Shown here piece by piece: positions 10,994-21,799 of a stretch of DNA of 64,000 nucleotides (its first letter is position 1; each line of letters opens with the position of its first letter). The translations under genes were made by a program, and so were the position numbers. The DNA comes from Sciurus carolinensis (lineage: Eukaryota > Chordata > Mammalia > Rodentia > Sciuridae), in NCBI RefSeq assembly GCF_902686445.1, contig NC_062214.1, positions 53,727,177 to 53,791,176 of the forward strand, written 5' to 3'. The notes below the pieces were generated by a model. It was given only the letters and a program-made list of their open reading frames with translations. It was not told the DNA's origin and did not search any database.

Positions 10994-12221
10994 TAGTTCC
11001 TTTTTTGCTGAAACTCAGTTCACAGAGCTCAGCTCATCTGTAAATAAAGTCCTAACTAAAACCCCTTCTCTCCATTCCTATTCCTCCTCCTTTCCTCCCC
11101 TTGGGGAGTGCTGTACTCTATCCCAACAGCAGACTAGTTAAGATGACACACCCAGACATACAGCAAACAAGCAGGGACACACATTAAGAGCACACACACA
11201 CAAACACACACACACACAGAGGCACACAGGCAGAGCCTTGGAAGTCCTGATTTCAGTGCACACAGACACAGCTGCACAGAGAGGACAGGACCTTATTTCC
11301 ACTCACATATTTGTGGTGACAAGTGGCTCTCAGGGAGAGATGGAAGCCCAGGTTTCTGTGGGGATGAACTGAGTCCAACCTGCTTGTGCTTTGGCCTGTC
11401 CTCTCCTTTCAGTGGAAATTCCTGGGCAAGGTCCAGAACTGCAGTAGGTTGGGCCTCCCTAGAGTCCAGGGACACAGCTGGGGCAGGACCCCAGCCCTTA
11501 CTCAGGGAAAAGGGGGTGGGGAAGGGAACCTACGGAGGCCTGGCCCACTGCAGCTCCTGCCCCACCTGGTTGCCTCCTCCCCCACAGAAGTGCCCACCTT
11601 CCACACTTCCTGCTCCTGAACTGCCCTCTTCCAAGACCAGATCTGGTCCCCTTCCTTCAGGAAGCAACCTTGGTATTCTCGCCCTCCTGCTTCCCTTTCC
11701 ATCTGTCATCCCCTGTATTTTATCTTTCATTTTGCATCTCAGTCTCTCTTCCTCCCTGGATCAGTCATTATTCTAACAACCTATTTTCCCAAGTTGGAAG
11801 ATAGGGAAGTCATGTAACTGTCACAAATAGGAAGTGTGTTACAGGTCTAATTATCCAAACAGTCACCAAAGCAAAACAAAATCCCACTGTTTCCCCATTC
11901 ATTTCTTTCTTCCTTTTTTTTTTTTTTTTTTTAAACTAAATGCCTAAGCAACAATGTACAAAGCCAAGGGACAAACACTTTCGTTTTTCAGTCTTCAAAC
12001 TAAACATTAAACTTATCTGACAGGATTAACAACATCTCTTTAATAATTAATGGTATGTACTAAGGACAAAATCCTTTATGGCACAAAAATACTTCCTGGT
12101 AACCTAGGGAGGGGAGCAGCTGGCACAGGTGTGCTAGTTGTTTTGAAAGTTTGGAAAAGATGATGGACAGAGGGATCCCTGTTCTCTACTAACATCCTTT
12201 TCTTTACCCTTTTTTGTTTGT

Positions 12222-12402
12222 TTTGTGGTACTGGGGGTTGAACCCAGGGGTGCTTTACCACTGAGTGACATCCTCAGGCCTTTTTATTTTTTATTTTGAG
12301 ACAGGGTCTTGCTAAGCTGCTGAGGTTGACCCCAACCTTGCAATTCTCCTGCCTCAGCTTCCTGAGTTGCTGGGATTTCAGGCATATGCCACTGCACCTG
12401 AC
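12222..12402 (-). mobile_element. B1-dID composite SINE
   Basis: ggtactgggggttgaaccca, tattttgagacagggtcttg, aattctcctgcctcagcttc and ggcatatgccactgcacctg in order on plus. Confidence 0.9.
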
Positions 12403-12421
12403 TTCTTTTTTTCTCTTTTAT

Positions 12422-12650
12422 TCTAATTACCAAAACATTAGCTGGGCTCAATGGTACACTCCTGTAATCCCAGCTACTAGGGACTGAGCAGTGGAAAGGG
12501 GTGGCTTTGAGGCAGGAAGATTGCAAATTTGAGCCCAGCCTGGGCAACTTTAGGGAGACCCTGTCTCAAAATAAAATAAATTTTTAAAAAGACTTGGGGG
12601 AGGGCTGTAGTTCAGTGGAAAAGCACCCCCAAAAAAATCTAATTACCAAA
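12422..12650 (+). mobile_element. B1-dID SINE with target-site duplication
   Basis: B1 half from gctgggctcaatggtacactc, then a dID half (ggagggctgtagttcagtgg). Flanked by tctaattaccaaa at 12422-12434 and 12638-12650. It sits head to head with the preceding minus-strand copy. Confidence 0.9.
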
Positions 12651-13371
12651 GCAATGACACATACATTTAAATCATATAGAAATGTATAGAAAGCATTTAA
12701 ATCCCCCTAATTAGAGTCCACCACAGATAAGCACTGTTAACTTTGTGGCATTCCCCCCCCCCCATTTCTCCCTAAGTGTATACTGTTTTATATTATTCAT
12801 TTTCCAACAGAGGATCATACTATTCCTATGTTTTCAAATTTTGCTTTTTCCAGCAGAGATCCACACCCTGTTCATTCACATTGTTGGGGCCACATGTCTC
12901 CTTGATTGTAGACTGAATGTTTACCTTGAGCAAGACAAAGATGAACTCAGAACCTCCTCAAAGAGGCCTAATTAAGCCCCAAAGAAGGGCAAAGGACTGT
13001 ACTAACTTCACCACCTCTGCGCCTGCCAACCCCTCTTGGTGCACCTCCCTCCTGCCCTCCTCCCCTCCCTTCCCGCCTTGGTTTCCGTTGGTGCTCGGAA
13101 GGAAGCCAGGAGGTGCAGTGTACCCAGTGGCAGGCAGGTTTGTTTCAAAACATTCCTTTCATTGCAGCTTCATGGGCCCTGATCTCTAGAGCAAGAGTTC
13201 AATGGGCTGTGTGTCATGGGATGAACCTTGAACATGGAGCCCAAAGTTCTAGATTCACTCACTCCTGACTCTCCAAGTTAACTTGTTTCCTCATCTGTGA
13301 GCTGGTGAAAGGTGGGTAAAGTAACTCGGAGAATTAAATGATGTGCTGGACAGAGAGCCTGGCACCTGAGG
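12651..13371. other. Unassigned sequence with two C-rich patches
   Basis: Contains a C run near 12752-12762 and a C/T-rich stretch at 13040-13080. No gene recognised. Confidence 0.4.
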
Positions 13372-13442
13372 TTGCCTTCTTCTCCTTCTCCTCCTCCTCT
13401 TCCTCCTCCTCCTCCTCCTCCTCCTCCTTCTTCTTCTTCTTT
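13372..13442. repeat. (CCT)n/(CTT)n pyrimidine tract
   Basis: Almost pure C/T on plus (cctcctcctcctcctcctcc), purine-only on minus. Minus-strand ORFs here are Glu/Gly low complexity and not genes. Confidence 0.95.
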
Positions 13443-13513
13443 TGTGGTTCTGGACAGGGCCTTGTGCATGCTAGGTAAGCACTCTACCACTGAGCCCACA
13501 GCCCCAGCCCTCT
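13443..13513 (-). mobile_element. ID SINE
   Basis: gggccttgtgcatgctaggt, actctaccactgagccca and cagccccagccc: complement of the ID body. Confidence 0.85.
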
Positions 13514-13942
13514 GAGGGCATCTTAACACACTGGTCCCCTCTCCAGTCCAGGAGACCCGTGCCTATCTCTTGCTTCTTCCCTTATGGAGAAGTGGCAGTA
13601 GGGATCCCAGGCCCGAAGAAACCAAATTCTTTTCAGGTAGCATTTGGCTGAAAACCCTATCCTGGGCAACTGTGAAGCTGGAGAGATCAGGACTGAGACT
13701 CCCCCAGGGGAAGACCAAGAGCTGAGGTGGGTGTCCTGCTCCTACCCATCCAGTTGTGTGGCCTCAGTGCCTCAGTGACCCCCTGTGTGGCACACTTCCT
13801 GAGGAGATGGTCTCTGAGGCCCAGCCCATCCAGAGGGACTAGTTGAGTGAGGTACAGGACTGGGCTGAGGTGCTCAGCCCAGGCAGAGTGCAGAAAGCAC
13901 CACATGAATACACATACATAGCTTCCCTGTCATCAAAACAGC

Positions 13943-14012
13943 GCTTAGGGGTAAAGCTCAGTGGCATGCACAAGGCCCTGGGCTCAAGCCCCAGCACAAA
14001 GAACAAAAATAA
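13943..14012 (+). mobile_element. ID SINE, truncated
   Basis: ggggtaaagctcagtggc and caaggccctgggctcaagcc, with an A-rich tail. Confidence 0.8.
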
Positions 14013-14619
14013 AAACAAACCCCAAATACAAACAAACACCCACCAGTTAGAAGGGTTTACAGAGAAGGGGCTGTTCCATCTCTCTTATCTCTGGGCCACT
14101 CTTCGGAGGCAACTGCTTATCTGATTTTAGTTCTTCTGGTGACCATCTCCTGTTTTAGGGAAATTCTTAGCCAAAGAATTGGAAAGGATCCTTTTTCCTT
14201 GCCAGGTTGATTTAATAAACAGGATATATTTTACAAGTAGTGAGTAAAACACTCAGCATTCTAAGAGGCAGACATCATCAGGATTGTTCAGCAATCTCTT
14301 GATTTTCTTCTCACGACTTTGCCTACGCTCATTTCTTGGCTCTTTGCAAGTGTCATCTCTTCCATTGTGCTGATTCAAGTGCACTAGCAGTGGACAAATA
14401 GAGAGGCTCATCCCTGGTCAAAGTCCATGAGTGCGACCTTGTCATTCTTCTCTCCTTAAACCTGGAGATAATTGTCAGAATGGAAATCCAGTACAATTTT
14501 GTTGTTCTCACTTTTAAAATACTGTCCACCTCCTACAGTTCTGAATGTTTCACTTACTGCCTAGAAAAATATCCTGTTCATTGTACCAGAGCCCCACAAC
14601 AAGGGATTCATTTCAACTA

Positions 14620-14840
14620 TAGTCTATAGCAGAAAGATAGAAAAACATTAAGCTGTTCTGGGCGCAGGTTTCAGAGGTTCTGTCCATGGTTGTCCAACTC
14701 CATTGCCCTGGGTGGAAGGTGAGGCAGAACATCATGGTAGAAGGGCATGATGGAGTAGAGCTGTTCAGCTCAGGGTAACTGGGAAGCAGAGACAGCACAC
14801 ATAAGGAGCCAGGGACAAGATACCTCCCTCTATTCAAAAA
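14620..14840 (-). mobile_element. MaLR-like LTR fragment
   Basis: Shares tgaggcagaacatcatggta and agccagggacaagatac with the antisense arm at 15875-16160. Confidence 0.5.
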
Positions 14841-14937
14841 AATTTGATTACATGAACAAAACACAAGGACTGAAGAAATACCTCAGGTTTTTATACCCTC
14901 TGCTTGTAATTTATAATAAATTTTCTTTTCACAACCC

Positions 14938-15072
14938 CAGGGCTGGGGTTGTGGCTCAGTGGTAGAGCACTGTCCTGGCAAGTGTGAGGCCCTGGGTTCG
15001 ATCCTCAGCACCACATATAAATTAATTAATTAATTAAATAAAGGTCCATTGACAACTAAAAAAATATTTAAA
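14938..15072 (+). mobile_element. ID SINE with extended tail
   Basis: ID body (ggctggggttgtggctcagt) ending agcaccacatataaatt, then the extra tail aaataaaggtccattgacaa before poly(A). Founding example here of the tailed ID type. Confidence 0.9.
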
Positions 15073-15539
15073 AAAAAGAAATGGATTATTCCTGGAGCAT
15101 GGTACTCTTTTAGCAACTATGTAAATGCCAGTGTTTGCAGGGAAAGAAGCATTCTAATGATAAACATAAGGCAGTTCTCCCTCCCCCGCCCCCAGCCTGC
15201 TTGGTGTGATTATCCCAGAGTTCCTGATATACTCTGCCCCTTGACCCTTTCTACTCACTGGAAACAGATGGACACTAATGGCCATCATTCAACATAAAAT
15301 GAAAGGATGAGTCTGGGCCTCATCTACCTCAATAACAATGGAGGACTGGTCACCTGCATACCCATGACAATTCAAGGCCATCAATCAGGGAAGTCGACCC
15401 AAGAAATTCAGAGATCATTATTTCCAAATATTTAATTGGTTGGTGCTTTGTAAAGAATATTTCCCTTGTTCTTCTTGTTTTACCTTCTATCCCTCCTGCC
15501 TCTCCATCTCATATTTGCTTTGTATAGACTGACCTTTAA

Positions 15540-16160
15540 GGTTGGATCTTTGATATCTCCCAGGAAATTCATGTGCTGAAAGCACAGTCCCTGATACAGC
15601 AAGATGCAGAGGTGAGCTTTTAGGCAATGGTGAGAGTGGTAACTCATTAGTGGATTAATTCATTTGATGAATTAATAATTTGAATGGACTACTAGGTGAG
15701 AACTATAGACAGGTGAGGAAAAACTGGAGGAAGTAGGTCACTGGGGATGTACCCTTGGGAATTAAATATTGTCCCTCATGCCTTGCACTCTCTCTCTCTG
15801 CTTCCTGGCTACCATGAGCTGAGCAGCTTTCATTCACCACATTCTTCTACTGTGATGATCTGCCTCACTCTGGCCCAGGGTTCAAGGTGAGGCAGAACAT
15901 CATGATGGAAGGGTGTGACTGAGGACCACACCAGAAAGCACAAAGAGACAAAGCCCAGCTCACAAAATATATACCCCAAAGGTGTACCCGCAATGACCCA
16001 CCTCCTCCAGCCACAACCTACCTGCTTACAGTCAAGGGATTAACCACACTGATGGGTTAAGGCTCTCATAACCCAGTCATTTCACCTCTAAACTTTCTTG
16101 CATTGTCTCACACATAAGCTTTTGGGGGATCACCCTAATATCCAAACCATAACAAGAACT
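15540..16160. mobile_element. Two MaLR-like LTR fragments in inverted orientation
   Basis: Left arm about 15540-15870 in sense (ggaagtaggtcactgggga); right arm about 15880-16160 is the same family in reverse (atccaaaccataacaag at the end). They meet at complementary gatgatctgcctcac (15854-15868) and gtgaggcagaacatc (15887-15901). Confidence 0.65.
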
Positions 16161-18436
16161 TTCCTGGCATATCCTGTCTCCTTCCACTCTGTTGGAATTC
16201 CACTGATAATAATATGGCAAAGAATCAAAGGCACATCTACATCTCCTGTTCTATTTTACTCTCACAAGTCCAACTGTTCTTCCTGTATGAACCTGCCAAT
16301 TAGATGCCATGACTCATTTTGAAACACTCCTTCCCACTTCACAATGCCTGTAGAAGCAAGTTTCATTATTTTAAAAGTTGTGCCCTTTTCCTTGAGTTCT
16401 GCGGCTGTGGAGTTTTATAAGAGAACCTGACCTACCACAGGAGCTAACCATTGGCCAGCTCATGGGCCAGGAGCCTCCAATAGCAGCATTTCCTATTGGA
16501 TCCCAGCAGCCCTCCATTCCAAGGGCAGAGATGACTGTTTCCAAAAGGGACAAGAGCTGGAAAGTGAGAATTCAGGAGTTTGGGCAGAGATCTTTGCCAA
16601 CCACCCACCCGCAGGGAGTGGAGAAACAGCAGGGCTCCCAGCATGGAGGAGAAGAGCAGAGTGTGTGTGAGCCCCAAGATGAATCCTGTAGTCCCACAAG
16701 ATGATGACACAACGGGCACACCTGAGGGCTGGGTAGATGACAGGCTTTGTGCTAAAATCTTTACCTGAACTATCTCAACAAATCCTCACAATGGTTCAGC
16801 AAGGTAGGTACTGGCCACCCTTTTCCATACCTGTCCTCCATGGAAGTGTGTGATAAGAAAGCCAGTACCCCAAGGGAACAACTATTGAGAAATTGAACAG
16901 ACCAAGGTAGAACCAGGAGCTGCTGTGCTACATGCTGTTGTTTGGAAGCTCTGAGCTGGCACTTGAGATGTCTACCCCAAGTGACCATCTCACCTGCTGC
17001 TTGGCTGGCTGACTGAATTCTGGGTTAGTACTTGGAATTGTGTTCTCTGGTCAAACTTCATGTAACTGGGAACAACGTCTGAATGATGTCTGCATAAGAA
17101 CCAGTGCGAATGCTGCAGGGGCTGACTTACTGGACAGTCAGCCTAATATCTTAAATAAGGAATCCAACTGCTCCAAGAACATTCATTTTACCTTGATAGC
17201 TGCAGTGAAATTTTGTCCTCAAGAGTCAACACAGAAGGATGCCGATGGATCTGAGGCAGATTCCTCAACCTAAGACGGGAAATCATATTAGGGGAGGTCT
17301 CTTGGCAGAGCGGGAGTGTGAGATACAGAATAAGGTGAGGGTAAGAAGCAAGAGTATGGTCTCTGCTAGAGCCTGGCTTTCATCTGATCCCACAGGGAAA
17401 CTCCACAGTGCAGTGCACATTTGCCTTAGAGATAGTCCCTCCTTGAGATGACACCAGGCCAGGCCAGCCTCTCGTACCCTTTGCCAATCATGGGCCAACA
17501 GGCGAAGGGTGGGAGTGAATGTTGCCTCCCAAGAAGGTAGTTTCCATTTGGTTCAGGGCAATGCTTCAAAGAAGGGCAGCTGTAAACTCTTACCTACTCC
17601 TTTGCAGTCCCTGGTAAATGGGTGTCCTCAGTAAAGGGGCTGGGCAGAGCACCAGTAGTAGCCACTACTAGTAAGGACTGACTGCTGGAAGCAGGCACAG
17701 GCTGTCATGGGCACAGGCCCATAACAAGGCAGAGTCCCTTCCCCATGGGACTGTTTGCTTCAGGAGCCTTGGGGAGGGCCTAAGTTGACTCTCAGCCTGT
17801 TCCAAGAATCTTTGTCAGGAGGTTGATGAAACCAAAGAGGCTTGGTGTGAAATCAGTGTGTTTAATTTGGTCAGAACTGTCAGTTGGTTGAATTCATGGG
17901 GTTGCGTCCCATATTGAGTCTGGAAAACACTACTCTAACCAGTAACAGCCAGTGGCCAGAGTAATTGACTAGACCATTACCTCAGCCCAGAAATCCATAT
18001 ATTCATGATCTGCTGTAACTCTACCATCCATGTCTGTGCCTCCATTCCACAGTGAATGTCCTTCATCCCCATGCATGGTGCATCCCGAGGCTGTGTATAC
18101 AGTGACTGAGACCCATGTACACCCTTTGGAAATAAGATAGAGTCACCGCTGATAATCAGTGAGGTGAAATTCCAGGACCTTTGGATACCAGTAGGGGGCA
18201 CCTCCTGCCCAAAGGTTCAGGCAGCTGTACCCCTAGAGCCTCCTGAAGAGAGTCACTTGGCCTCAGAAATCTATCACTCTTACACAATTGAGCTCAAATT
18301 TGTCCTAATTGAGTGGGATGTGCCCCTTCAGGCAGTACCTGAGGAGAGTAGGCGGAGGAGAGGTTCCTCAGTAAGTCTTTCTGTTTCAAGTACAGTCCAA
18401 ATAAGTGAGCAGCAAAGGGAATGATTTATTTTATTT

Positions 18437-18600
18437 ATTTATTTTTTTTGTGGCACTGGGAATTGAACTCAGGAGTGCTCTACCACTGAGACACAACTGA
18501 GCTCTTTTTATTTTTTATTTTGAAATAGGGTCTTGCTAAGTTGCCTAGGCTGGTTTCGGCCTTGTGATCCCCCTTCCTCCAAGTAGCTACTGTATCCATC
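18437..18600 (-). mobile_element. B1-dID SINE, partial
   Basis: gtggcactgggaattgaact, gaaatagggtcttgctaagt; the B1 end is truncated. Confidence 0.85.
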
Positions 18601-18751
18601 TGACCAGTATCTTTCTGATCTCAGTTCAAATGTCAAGTCCTGGGAGGCTCCCAAAACCCTCCAATGAGAATTAGAATCCACCCCTTCTGGTATTCTCTCC
18701 CATTCTTCTAATTCATAGCACTTTTTACTTCTGTATTTGCCATCATACATT

Positions 18752-18882
18752 AAAAAAAATTTTTTTTTAATTGTAGATGGACAGAATGCCTTTGTTTATT
18801 TACATGTGGTGCTAAGGATTGAACCCAGTGCCTCACACATGGTAGGCAAGCACTCTGCCATTGAGCCACAACCCCAGCCCAC
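18752..18882 (-). mobile_element. ID SINE with extended tail
   Basis: Plus strand reads tttaattgtagatggacaga, atgtggtgctaaggattgaa, gccacaaccccagccc: complement of the tailed ID type. Confidence 0.9.
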
Positions 18883-18914
18883 CATCATACATTTGCTGTA
18901 TTTTTAAATATTTG

Positions 18915-19030
18915 TTTCCCCTGGTAGACTGTAAGCTCCCTGAGGGAGGACTGTGTATCTGTCTTGTTCACTATTATAAGCACAGCACATGCAATAATCG
19001 CATATTATAGGCAGTCCATAAATATTAGTA
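18915..19030 (+). repeat. Ancient MIR-like element
   Basis: agactgtaagctccctgagg, ctgtcttgttcactat, ggcagtccataaatatt: the common MIR-associated 3' pattern. Confidence 0.5.
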
Positions 19031-20424
19031 AAAGGTTTTTTTTTTTAATGAGGTATCTTAGAATGAGGCTTGTTGGACTTGTTCTAAGCCCACCAAACCT
19101 GATAATTTGGTTCCCCTTGGGTTCAAAAATAGCCAAGAATTTTCTTCTTGGGTAAACAAGTGCCCAATCCACAGAATGGTTCTGCTTCTCATTGAAAATT
19201 AGCAAGTGAATTTTAGTGCGCAAGTTCCATTTTCTTCTAACTGTGACCAGAATGAAGCAATCTTCTTGTGTTTGACCAGCTCAGGGTACTGAGCACCAAA
19301 TTACAAAAGTCTGGCCCAGAGTCTGCCCAGGATAGATTAGCCAGGTTAGCGACATGTGTCAAAGCCCCTGGGACCCAGCATGAAGGCCTCTCCAGGGTGA
19401 TGACCCTTGTGCTGAGCCACCTGTCACATTTCCAGCAGGTTCTCTCTGGTGTGCAGAAAGAACCAGGACTCTCTTACTTTATATTCTCTATTAGCCATTT
19501 TTTAAAGGTATATGCCCCTCTGGGGGGATGAGAGGGAAGCAGAAATTATGCCTCCTGGGTCTCATGACACCCCTGCTACCCTGGCCTCAGGAAGACATAT
19601 GACCAGTGCTAAGGTTGTCTTTCTTGAGTGGAAACCATAGTCACAAGGGGAAGTCAGACTTGAATTATGAGAAGGGAACATGTAGGGTAATGGCCAGCAG
19701 GGTCCTGAGGTCACAGTCCTTAGCTGACCTAGTAACCATCTTCCCTTGGGCTTATTATCCAGGGCTTCCTTCAGATCCATGGGCTACCCTGGCACCTTTG
19801 ATTCTGGTGCAAGTCAGAGCTGGTTTCTGTTGCTGGCAATTAGAAACCCAAATAGATGCAGATGTTCTCACTAGAGAAGATGGTAAAGGACAGGGATGGG
19901 CTCTCCCTTCCCCAAGAACCGAGGGTTTTCTTCTGGAGGTTGTTGTGAAGGTGAGATGGGGGAAGAGCATTGAAATGCCTGTTCCTATCCTGGAAGGGGA
20001 AGTAGTCAGGATGTCTTTGTACATCAATGGACACCTTTTAAAGCTAGAGGAAGATAGTTTAAATCTTCTTACCTCAGGGCATGGATGACCTTTCTATTAC
20101 TGTGTAGAACTCTCTTTACAGCTCAAATCCACTGAGTTTGTTTAAAAATATACCCAGAGATTAATTCTTTAAAATTGCTAAATTCACCAGTAGCTGAATT
20201 CACAACTCACTCCATCTCAGAAAAGGGTAGAATCCTGTCAATTGGATCAGTGATGTCTGGGAATATTCAGAGGACATAAAAACCCCGAATACAACCCCAC
20301 AGAAACATTTCCTTCTGATCTCCTTTTGCAGGAGAGAGCAAAGAGCTTCCCTCCTGCCCCACACTATATTACTATTCAGATGCCACATTTGAAATAATCC
20401 TGGAGAATAAGAAGCAGAATCACA

Positions 20425-20530
20425 GGGCTGGGGGATGGAGCTCAGTCAGTATAGCACTTGCTAAGCTTGCCCAAGGCTGAATTGGAGCCCCAGAACAGCC
20501 AGGCAATGGGGGAGGTGGGGGGAGCAGAAT
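20425..20530 (+). mobile_element. ID SINE, diverged
   Basis: agggctgggggatggagctc and gcacttgctaagcttgccc; B box degraded. Confidence 0.75.
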
Positions 20531-20605
20531 CATATCAGAAAAAAAAAGTCTTACTTGGAAGAAACCGTATCAACTAGCAGATATATATTGTCAAAAACAT
20601 ACAGA

Positions 20606-20815
20606 ACCAGGAGTGGTGGCGCACGCCTGTAATCCCAGTGCTTGGGAGGCTGAGGCAGGAGGATCAAAGCCAGCCTCAGCAATTTAGCAAGACCCTAAGC
20701 AACTTAGCGATACCCTGTCTCAAAAACTAAAAAGGGCTGGGGATGTGATTCTGTGGTTGAGTGTCCCTGGGTTTAATCCCCAGTACCAAAAAACAAAAAA
20801 CAAAAACAAACAACA
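20606..20815 (+). mobile_element. B1-dID composite SINE, near full length
   Basis: ggagtggtggcgcacgcctg, aggcaggaggatcaaagcc, ctaagcaacttagcgatacc, ggctggggatgtgattctg, ggtttaatccccagtacc, A/C-rich tail. Confidence 0.95.
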
Positions 20816-21027
20816 ACAAACATAGGATATTTATAGAAACGTATTAAAGGTGTTTGACCAAGATGAGAAGAACATACTTCTGGTTCAGGTTGTATTTATT
20901 GATATGTTCACATGTCAGAGATTCTTCACTTGGTATAGAAACTCATGTAATCAGATACAGTTCTGTTTTAGGGGACTTGGATAACACAACTCTGGACCAA
21001 ATTTTGGCTCATACTATATTAAAAGAC

Positions 21028-21185
21028 CTAACGAGCCAAGTGTGGTAGTGTGTGCCTAAAATCCCAGGTACTTGGGAGGCTGAGGCAGAAGGATCGCTTA
21101 AACCCAAATGTTTGGGGCCAGGCTGGAAAATACAGCAAAACTCCCATCTCATAAAAACAAACAAACAAACAAACAAAAACAAAAA
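21028..21185 (+). mobile_element. B1-type SINE
   Basis: gagccaagtgtggtagtgtg, cttgggaggctgaggcagaa and an (AAAC)n tail; no dID half. Confidence 0.8.
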
Positions 21186-21799
21186 CAACCAAAAATCCAA
21201 GAAAGGAAGTAATTCAAAGATTTCAGAAGACAAAAATGCTTTATTGAGTCCCTGGCATGTATCCAACCCACCTGCCCTCTCATCGTCCTCTAGCAGGATT
21301 GGAAGGTGGGTTTCCTCCTTGCCCTGAGAAATAAATGGGTGAGGCTCTGCTGGCTTCCTCTCTAGGCCTGGAATGCTGGTTGGAAGAGCTGCTATAAATA
21401 TAAACTCCCTGACTTCAGCGTCAGAGATAGTCAGGAACAAAGTTGGATGGATGGTCATGAAAATAGACATGGACATGGAAACCAGATCTTGAGCTATGGT
21501 TAATCAATCACTGAGTCCTGGGAATGAAAAAGGACAGGCAGTTCCTAAAATACCACCTAGTAAGTGTTGTGACTGGTCGGGCAGTAATTCCCGGTTGGGC
21601 CAACAGGTCTATCTCAAGCTGCCAAGGTAAAGTCAAGATCTCCCTCTCTAGATTTTAACTGGAGAGGAAGTCAAATATCCAAATATCTTTTTGAAGGAAA
21701 GGCTTATTTTAACATTTGATGCATATCGTGACCCTTCCTTGCAGCCTTCCCCCAAAAGGATCTGTGCCCATCTATCTAGGTCCATAGAAGGCTCTGGGG

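Noticed and set aside
13278..13529. Minus-strand ORF with poly-Glu and poly-Gly
   Set aside because: Translation of the (CCT)n tract and an ID SINE.
16444..16719. 91-codon minus-strand ORF with overlapping ORFs in other frames
   Set aside because: Overlapping open frames on both strands in GC-richer sequence; no conserved motif, and no match to SLC28A1 or ALPK3.
19606..20088. 160-codon plus-strand ORF between the genes
   Set aside because: No recognisable domain, no splice context, hydropathy unremarkable, and a 90-codon ORF on the opposite strand. Compatible with chance; a translated search would decide.
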